Assembly (NCBI RefSeq): GCF_000715075.1
Contig: NC_134096.1
Coordinates: forward strand, 40,435,804 to 40,499,803
Direction: 5' to 3'
From: Nicotiana tabacum
Taxonomy: Eukaryota > Streptophyta > Magnoliopsida > Solanales > Solanaceae
Length of the DNA stretch: 64,000 bases
Shown: positions 56,351 through 64,000 of the stretch, piece by piece
Numbering within the stretch: the first letter of the stretch is position 1
Layout of the letters: every line of letters starts with the position of its first letter
Position numbers and translations under genes: made by a program
Notes under the pieces: generated by a model
What the model saw: only the letters and a program-made list of their open reading frames with translations
The model's database searches: none
What the model was told of the DNA's origin: nothing

Positions 56351-58850
56351 GGTGTCCCTATGAATGGGACTGGTGGCTCGGTGAGTGGTTGGATGGAGGT
56401 ATGATAAGTATGATGTGATTGCGGGACGTGTTCAGATGGTTGGAAAGTGATAAGGAGAGTTCACTTGGGATGTAAAAAGGGTTATTGGGTGCTTTATTGT
56501 TTGGGTGTGTATACGGTCCGAAGTTAGGAGGATTTTGAGGAATTATTTCATGTTAGTTCATTGGTGGGGACGAAATAGATTTTCACGCCTTTGTGATGAG
56601 TTCAAACTCAGGAGGATTAAGAGATTGCGTAGTAATAGTGGTTGCGAAAGGGTATAGAGAGATTAAGTTTGAGGCTAAACAGGCGGGTTATCACCTGCGG
56701 GATAACTTATGGATGTGTGATTCCTATAATTTTGTGTGGAAGGTTTCTTTTCTACCAGCGGGGTATATGTGTTGAGATTTGATTTTGGATTGGTTGAGGA
56801 AGTTGACTTGACTGTCACGAAGATGAATGCGAGCATAGTGGATGATTGAGACATTGTATGGTATGTGTTACATGAGTTTATGAAGGATTTGGTTGAATTT
56901 CAGTGCGGGAATTTTGGCAGTAATAGAGTATGGGTACGGTGAGTTATCAGAGGTTTTATTCTATGGCTTTGAACTAAGTGGGGGAGCCTACTATTGACGA
57001 TTTGATCTCGTGGTTATGTGTTAAATACTAGTTTTGGGTCTGAGGCAAAATTGTGGATCCGTTATGATTTGCGGGGATTGAGATCGAGGATGACTCGAGT
57101 TATATACAGGTTATATTTCACTTTATGAGTATATGAAAATCATGGGATGATTTAGTTGTTATTTGTGAAGGATGTAGTGCGCATGTAGTATGAATCTGAT
57201 CGGTGCTTAAATGTGAGATTTACTTCTTTGGGTGTTGTTGTACTAATGGGGCACAGGTCATTCGGCCCGCCTGGGCGGTGAAATTTAGATTTGAGCAGAG
57301 TGGGTGACTCCTGAGAAGGTTATAATGGGTTCGAGATATATATGTAGCAATTGAGAATTGTTTCCAGACTTGTGTATAGATAGATTCTGAGATTTGTGTT
57401 TGATGGTGCCGGAACTTGCGGCAATTCTGTATGACTATGGATTCTACATTTCAGTATAAGAAAGGTAAAAAGAATAATTTTAAATACACATAAGGTCTTT
57501 TCAGAGTGGGTGTCTCGGTTGTGGTATTTATGGGGGTAATTATGATGTGGTTAGGCTCTACAGATGTTTTGGTGGTAATATTCTTGGGTTTGGTGACCTG
57601 CGTGGCTTGGTCGAGTTAGAGGAATTCGGTTCTGATAGTTTAGTTATGTGCAAATGGATTTCAAAGTGTTCTTGATGGTTTCTACCACGGTTTGAGATGG
57701 ATATTTCCTACCGACGTGAGGAGCATGGTATGTATTGTGATTTTCTACTTGATGGAATCATGTAAAAGGTTCCTGGCTAATTGAGTATCTTATTTAAACT
57801 CGGTTGAGGCACTAGTTGCGTGTGTAGTATTTGAGATAGCCACACGCTATGGGAGCGCATATGTGTGGGGCTTGAGCCCATGTGCGAGCACCAAGGTATT
57901 TATTCATGCTCGGGGAAATGCTCAGGCTATGATATGCCTAGAATTGACTGTAAGCTTAAAGCTATAATATTTATTTTTCATAATTGTATCATTATTGTGA
58001 ACTATTTGACCCATACTTGAGGTTACAAAGAGGTTAACTCCCTGACTAAATTGGATAATTAAAATTTCTGTGTTAACTTGCCGATTTGAGCTATAATCGT
58101 ACACATTGCACATGCCTACACTTTAGCATGTCATTTATACCAGTCTAGGAGCGTAAGAATCTTATTTCATTCATGGCATACGAGTATACTTGTTTAACTG
58201 CTCATGTATGATATGTTGGACTGGAGATCAGTGACTATGCCAAGCGGATTATGTTCTTATAACACGTGAGTTATCCGTGCGGTTGACATTGATGTGAGCT
58301 CTAGGAGAGTCAGTTACTGTTATAGGATCGGGTTGTGCGCCGCAACTTTACTATGATGAGATGTAATTTATTATGCTTATTTTATGTGTTTTGCTCTTAC
58401 TTATTTGAAAATAGTTCATAAGAAAATGTTAAAATTTCCCTGCTTTCTTAACTTGCTTAGTAACCTTCGTATTAATGTTCTTACTATTATTTGTCATGTT
58501 TGAATTATTACTTGTTTGGTGTACGGAATCGCGTTATGTGAGGCTTTATATGACTTTTGTTGTGACTTGTCGGTTGGACTACTTATATTGGCTGAGATGA
58601 AATTTCTAGACCTGAGATTTTCCCTATTATATTAGTATAAGGAATGTTTGGAAGAATGATACCGTATCCGCTAAGAATTTGGGGAATGGCCCTAGTTGGG
58701 CGAGTGAACTTCTCGGATTTTTGATCAGATAAGTAGTTAAGAGATTATGCGTGTTTCTTTCATCATCGGCAATGTACGAAGGTTTTGAACAAGGTTTTAT
58801 TTGATATGAGTTTTACTACTAGTACCGGATTTGCTTTGGGCTACGCTATG
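56351..58850 (+). other. Element C internal region, continued, non-coding
   Basis: The first five bases (GGTGT) are D's target duplication. About 57550-57655 matches B's internal region. No frame exceeds about 63 codons, and nothing looks like gag or pol. The later part (58250-58290) has a CACGTGAGTTATCCGTGCGG phrase like those in the LTRs of B and D. Element E begins at 58851; the preceding five bases are CTATG. Confidence 0.5.
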
Positions 58851-61561
58851 TGTCACGACCCAATTTCCCCTCCGTGTGACGTCGTGACGGCATCTACTCT
58901 ATACAACTAGGTGAGCCTAACATTTTGCGGAATAATGAAATAAAAATATAAATTTATCCAACTATTCAAAAATACACAACAAATCCCAAAACCCGGAATA
59001 TCGTGAATCACAAACTACAGAAAGAAAAATCTAGTGTCTCTATAAATCAGAGTCTAGCAAGGAAAAATACAGAAGATAATGGACATGAGAAAGAGTAGAA
59101 GGGGACTCCAAGGTCTGCGGACGCGGCAGATATACCTTGAAGTCTTCAAAGCTGTCCTGGCTCACTGATAGTGCGGCCGATAAGGTACACCTGGATCTGC
59201 ACACGAAAAACATGTGCAGAGAGTAGCATGAGTACACCACAATCGGTACACAGTAAGTGCCAAGCCTAACCTCGGTCGAGTAGTGACGAGGTCAGGTCAA
59301 GGCCCTACTGGTAAATATATAATAAAACAATATAGAGTGTAATACCGCAATAAAATACAGGCTGAAATTTAACAACAATGAAATCACAGAAGGTAACAGC
59401 TTAGAACACAGAAACACAACAGGGGATCTCCCGAGATACCGTCTCGTAGTCCCAAACGTAAATGTGCAAGGGGATTTCCCGGAATACAGTTCCGTAGTCC
59501 CAAAGTAAATGTGCTGCGGGATCTCCCGGCATACCGTTCCGTAGTCCTAAAGTAAATATGCAAGACATGGGGATCTCCAGGAATACCGTTTCGTAGTCCC
59601 AAAGTAAATATGCAGTACATGAGGATCACCCGGAATACCGTTCCGTAGTCCCAAAGTAAATATTAGCGTGAATGATAGAAATACAACTACATCACAAAAT
59701 TCTTACAATTTCGACTAAGTACCAGTCAGGGAAGAAGCAGGAAATTCACTAAGCATGTTACACATAATTCACGTAAACAATTAAGACACGTAGACATGTT
59801 GTATTAGACTAAACATGATAGCTACACATATTGGAATAACTCAATTAAGAATGAAAATAGATTAGTACTCATTAAAATGGTATAACTCAAAATAAAAGGA
59901 AAACATATTGCTGCTCAGTAAGAAAAATCGGGTTTTACCACAACTAGCCCGTGTACGTACTCGTCACCTCACGCACACGGCGCTCACATATCACAATAGT
60001 TCCAAATCTTAAGGGGGATTTTCTCTCACACAAAGTTAGGCAAGCCATTTACCTCGAACCAAGCTCAATCAATTGGTCACAATTTCTTTCCCACGAATAT
60101 CCGGCTCTGGATGGCCCAAATCTGGCCAAAAGCAATTACATATCATAATTACAACAATAATATACTCATCTAATTAACAAAATCAACATTTTAACGAAAA
60201 TTCCGAAATTAACTCAAAATTTGCCCGTGGGGTCCATGTCTTGGAATCAGGTAAAAGTCATAAAACACAAAAGCCCGTTCACTCACGAGTCTACCCATAT
60301 CAAAATTACTAAAATCCGACACCAAATGGTCCTCCAAATCCACAAATCAAACTTCCAAATCCCTAGCCTCCAATTCCTAATTTTCACCTTAAATACACAC
60401 TAACTAGGTGGGAAACTACATGGGGAAGCAAGATTATTGATCAAAAATAAGCACAATGGACTTACCTAAAGAAATCTCTCGAAAATGCTCTCAAACATCG
60501 CCCTAAACCGAGTTGCAAAGTACAAAAATGATAAAAATCGCGAAGCCCTTCAGTGTTAACCACTGCCCAGGTATTTCCGCACCTGCGGAGCCTGGGCTCG
60601 CACCTGCGGGTGCGCTTGTGCAGCAAAATCTGCGCATCTGCGCAAATCACTTACCCCTCTCTGCCTTCGCACCTGCAATGAAAAGGCCGCATCTGCGCGT
60701 GCACGCCTGCGGAATTCCCTTCCACTTCTGCGGACCTTGCGCACCTGCGAAGGCCCCTAACACATCTGCGAGCATCACAGATGCAGAAATCACCGCGCAC
60801 CTGCGACCCCTGGCACTCCTCCTTTTTCCCGCTCTTGCGCCAATTTGCTCGCACTTGCGCACAGCCTTGCGCAGGTGCGATTACAGTAGAACCAACAAAA
60901 GCACCAGATTTTTTCCTAAGTCCTATTTCATTCCGTTAAGCATCCGAAACACACCCGAGGCCCCCAAGACCTCAAACAAACCCACCAACCAATCCTATAA
61001 TACCATACAAACTTAGTCGAGCCTTCAAACCACATCGAGCAACACCAAAAATCATGAATTAAGCACGGATTCAAGCCTAAGAACTTAGAATTTTCCAAAT
61101 TCTACAAACGTCGCCGAACCACGTCAAATCTAGTCTGAATTACCTCAAATTTTACACACAGGTCACAAATGACACTACGAACCTACAGCCACTTTAGGAA
61201 ATCCATTCCGAGCTTGATATCAAAATTTCCACTATCGGCCGAAAAATCTAACTTTCGCCAATTCAAGCCTAAATCTACTACAGACCTCCAAAACACATTC
61301 CGGACGCGCTCCTAAGCTCAAAATCACTCAAAGGAGCTAACAGAGTTGATGGAATTCCATTCCGGATCCGTCTTCACACAGTTCTGACTATGGTCCAATT
61401 TTTAAGGCTTAAGATCTCATTTAGGGACTAAGTGTCCTAAAATACTTTGTAACTCAAAACCAATCATCCCGGCAAGTCACAATAGCATAAATAGATATGA
61501 GGAAAGCAGTTAATAGGGGTTCGTGGCTCTAACTCTCAAAATGACTGGCCGGGTCGTTACA
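58851..61561 (-). repeat. Element E 3' LTR (2711 bp)
   Basis: Plus-strand borders are TGTCACGACCC and GGGTCGTTACA. The inverted GC-rich GCACCTGCG block is at about 60570-60900 and the inverted ~55-bp repeat at about 59415-59670. The 167-codon plus-strand frame at 60513-61016 lies in the GC-rich block and is not a gene. Confidence 0.88.
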
Positions 61562-61579
61562 TCCTCCCTCTCTCAAAAC
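61562..61579 (-). other. Polypurine tract of element E
   Basis: On the minus strand GTTTTGAGAGAGGGAGGA directly precedes the 3' LTR. Confidence 0.75.
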
Positions 61580-62091
61580 AATCGTTCGTCCTCGAACGAG
61601 CATAGAGACATACCTGAAGCTGTGAAAAGATGAGGGTACTGGCTGCACATATCCTGCTCGGCCTCCCAAGTCGCCTCCGCGACCGGCTGTCCCCTCCAAT
61701 GAACCTTCACGGAAGCAATGTTCTTTGATCTTAGCTTTTTGACCTGCCTGTCTAAAATAGCCACTGGCTCCTCAACATAGGATAGATCCTTGTCCAATTG
61801 AACTGAGCTGAAATCCAACACATGGGACGGATCGCCGTGATACTTCTGGAGCATAGAAACATGGAATATCGGATGAACTCCTGCTAGGCTGGGAGGTAAG
61901 GCAAACTCATAAGACACCTCCCCAACACGCGGCAATACCTCAAAAGGACCAATGAACCTTGGGCTCAGCTTGCCCTTATTTCCGAACCTCATGACACCCT
62001 TCATGGGAGAAACCCGGAGTAAGACCCGCTTACCAACCATGAATGCAACATCACGAACCTTCCGGTTAGCATAACTCTTCTGTCTGGACTA
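61573..62091 (-). pseudogene. Element E integrase C-terminus and chromodomain
   Basis: Open from 62040 to the stop near 61573 (155 codons): GKRVLLRVSPMKGVMRFGNK, SLAGVHPIFHVSMLQKYH, then the chromodomain (ILDRQVKKLRSKNIASVKVH, followed by GQPVAEATWEAEQDM). The chromodomain is uninterrupted here, unlike in D. Upstream, in the same frame, TAG codons at 62089-62091 and 62110-62112 replace Gln codons that D keeps as CAG. Confidence 0.88.
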
Positions 62092-62109
62092 GACTGTGCG
62101 AAGTCTATC

Positions 62110-62928
62110 CTAAATCACCTTAACCTTCTCCAAGGCATCCTGAACCAAGTTTGTACCCAATAATCTAGCCTTGCCCGACTCAAACCATCCCACTGGAGAC
62201 CGACACCGCCTACCATATAGAGCCTCATACGGTGCCATTTGAATGTTGGACTGATAACTGTTGTTGCAGGCAAACTCCGCAAGTGGCAAGAATTGATCCC
62301 AAGCACCCTTAAAATCTATCACACACGCACAAAGCATATCCTCTAATATTTGAATAGTGCGCTCGGACTGCCCGTCCATCTGAGGGTGAAATATTGTGCT
62401 CAACTCAACCCGATTACCCAACTCATGTTGTACAGCTCTCCAGAACCGTGATGTAAACTGCATACCCCGGTCAGAGATAATAGATACTGGTACGCCATGA
62501 AGTCTGACGATTTCACTGATGTAGATTCGAGCTAGCTGCTCGGCAGAATAGGTAGTCATCACAGGAATGAAATGAGCCGCCTTGGTCAAACTATCCACAA
62601 TCACCCAAATTGCATCAAACCTCTGCCGAGTCTGTGGGAGTCCAACAACGAAATCCATAGTGATCCGCTCCCATTTCCACTCCGGAATATCTAACTTCTG
62701 AAACAACCCACCTGGTCGCTGATGCTCATATTTTACCTGCTGGCAATTCAGACATCGAGCCATATACTCTCCTATGTTTTTCTTCATTCTCTTCCACCAG
62801 TAATGCTGTTTCAAGTCGTGATACATCTTTGCAGCACCCGGATGAATAAAGTACCGCGAACTGTAAGCCTCCTGAAGAATCAACTCACGCAAACCATCTA
62901 CATTAGGCACACACAGCCTGCCCAGCAT
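62110..62928 (-). pseudogene. Element E integrase
   Basis: Open for 272 codons. The zinc-binding domain has Tyr in place of the first His (EAYSSRYFIH against [10 protein letters not shown] in D), with the second His and CLNCQQVK kept. All three catalytic acidic residues are present: Asp in ITMDFVVGLPQ, Asp in IISDRGMQFTS, Glu in HPQMDGQSERTIQ. It is thus better preserved in the core than D but defective in the zinc finger. Confidence 0.88.
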
Positions 62929-63404
62929 CCTAAATGCACCATCATCTCCAATAGTAACCTCATTAGCATCACCGTGCTAGACCGTGTCTTTAAGGACAAG
63001 CAGATGGGGGTCATCATACTGACGCTCCCTGATACGATCATAAAGAGAAGACCGAGAGACCACACAATCCAATACTCAATTCGGCTCAGAAATATCCAAT
63101 CTCACAAACTGGCTGGCTAAGGCCTAAACATCCAACGCCAATGGCCTCTCTACTGCTGGTAGGTATGCAAAACTCCCCAAACTCTCTGCTCGGTGACTCA
63201 AAGCATCAGCCACCATATTCGCCTTCCCAGGGTGGTACAAAATAGTGATATAATAATCCTTAAGTAGCTCCAACCACCTCCGATGACATAAGTTAAGATC
63301 TTTCTGCTTAAATAGATGCTGCAAACTCCGATGATCAGTGTAAATCTCACAAGGAACACCGTACAAATAATGCCGCCATATCTTCAAGGCATGAACAATA
63401 GCTG
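62929..63404 (-). pseudogene. Element E RNase H C-terminus and linker to integrase
   Basis: 63124-63387 encodes [39 protein letters not shown] and [12 protein letters not shown], including two of the RNase H acidic sites. TAG at 63124 replaces the Gln codon CAG of D (LDVQ). The linker 62929-63123 has a TGA where D has CGG (Arg) and a TAG at another Arg position. A one-base loss at about 63405-63440 separates it from the upstream frame. Confidence 0.85.
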
Positions 63405-64000
63405 CTAACTCAAGGTCATGGATAGGATAGTCTTTTCATTCACCTTCAGCTGTCTGGACGCGTAGGCAATCACCCTACTATCCTGCATCAACATCGCGCC
63501 AAGACCAATCCGTGATGCATCACAATATACAGTATAAGGCCCCGAACCTGTAGGCAATACCAATACTGAGGCTATAGTCGCTGTCTTGAGCTTCTGAAAG
63601 CTCTCCTCATATTCCTCTGTCCACCTTAACGAAGCACCCTTCTGGGTCAGCCTAGTCATAGGTGCTGCAATAGATGATAATCCCTCTACAAAGCGATGGT
63701 AATACCCCGCCAAACCAAGAAAACTTTGGATATATGTAGCTAAGGATGATCTGGGCCAACTCTGCACTGCTTCAATCATCTTCGGATCCACCTGGATCCC
63801 CTCATTCGATACTATATGACCCAAGAATGCCATTGAGTCTAGCCAAAACTCACACTTTGAAAATTTTGCATATAACTTCTTTTCTCTTAAGGTCTGAAGT
63901 GCAGTCCTCAGGTGTTGCTCATTATTTACCCGACTCTGGGAGTATACCAGAATATCGTCAATATACACAATGATGAATGAGTCAAGATAGGGCCGAAACA
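63405..64000 (-). pseudogene. Element E reverse transcriptase C-terminus and RNase H N-terminus (cut by window)
   Basis: The catalytic box Y-I-D-D-I-L-V-Y-S is at the very end (about 63945-63966). Then follow [55 protein letters not shown] and the RNase H start [16 protein letters not shown]. The frame is open for 187 codons until the shift in the [11 protein letters not shown] segment (expected [12 protein letters not shown], as in D). The fingers and upstream pol lie beyond the window. Confidence 0.88.

Larger units (their letters stand above)
32665..58850 (+). mobile_element. Element C: truncated non-autonomous LTR element, host of nested insertions
   Basis: Its remaining LTR ends at 44859 and is followed by a primer-binding site and a leader like those of B and D. 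The internal region is split by element D and ends at 58850, where element E begins. The LTR has lost its 5' part; 32665 aligns roughly with 1.4 kb into the A-type LTR (phrase GAGCCATTCGGAG against GGGCCATTTGGAG). No pol sequence belongs to C. Its downstream LTR, if any, lies beyond E. Confidence 0.6.
58851..64000 (-). mobile_element. Element E: 3' part of a Tekay chromovirus on the minus strand
   Basis: A 3' LTR (58851-61561), polypurine tract and pol from chromodomain back to reverse transcriptase are read on the minus strand. The element continues past the window end. Its LTR is the same family as solo LTRs A1 and A2. Frameshifts and stops show it is inactive. The left flank CTATG should recur beyond its other LTR. 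Confidence 0.9.

Noticed and set aside
56351..58850. Host gene between elements D and E
   Set aside because: It has similarity to element B's internal region and only short frames, so it is better explained as element C.

Overview
The window is plant nuclear DNA made almost entirely of nested long-terminal-repeat (LTR) retrotransposons. The families fit a eudicot of the Solanaceae, probably Nicotiana-like: long-LTR Tekay/Del chromoviruses, an Ogre/Tat-like Ty3 element, an RTE-type LINE and a Ty1/copia element. The genus is inferred from family style and could not be checked. I see no convincing intact host gene, tRNA or rRNA. Every retroelement reading frame seen is broken by stops or frameshifts.

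Layout. (1) 1-486: 3' part of an LTR cut by the window edge. (2) 487-914: about 430 bp of unassigned, possibly single-copy DNA. (3) 915-32664: a tandem Ogre/Tat-like, apparently non-coding element arranged LTR1-internal-LTR2-internal-LTR3(truncated), unit about 12.3 kb. Each internal part carries a ~35-bp minisatellite and a ~66-bp tandem array. Both minisatellites hold the same solo LTR (7694-10371 and 19960-22669) with the same target duplication CTTTC. The second unit also holds a complete short non-autonomous LTR element, 'B' (22874-28703, target duplication TGAAT). (4) 32665-58850: a 5'-truncated non-autonomous element 'C', related to B. Its LTR contains a 1.6-kb internal duplication and an 8.4-kb block of RTE LINE plus half a copia element. 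Its internal part is split by Tekay element 'D' (45269-56350, both LTRs about 2.95 kb). (5) 58851-64000: the 3' part of another Tekay element, 'E', on the minus strand, running off the window.

Relative order from nesting: the Ogre-like element came first, then a Tekay insertion that collapsed to a solo LTR, then tandem duplication of the whole unit, then B in unit 2. On the right, C is older than the copia element, D and E that interrupt it. B, C and D share the primer-binding site and a near-identical leader of about 120 bp, so the coding-deficient B and C were probably mobilised by Tekay-type machinery such as that encoded by D.

Decay pattern. Aligning the D and E polyproteins within the window shows that most in-frame stops are TAG where the sister copy has Gln (CAG or CAA), or TGA where an Arg codon is expected. 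This is what C-to-T deamination at methylated CHG and CG sites would leave. All similarity statements are by eye.
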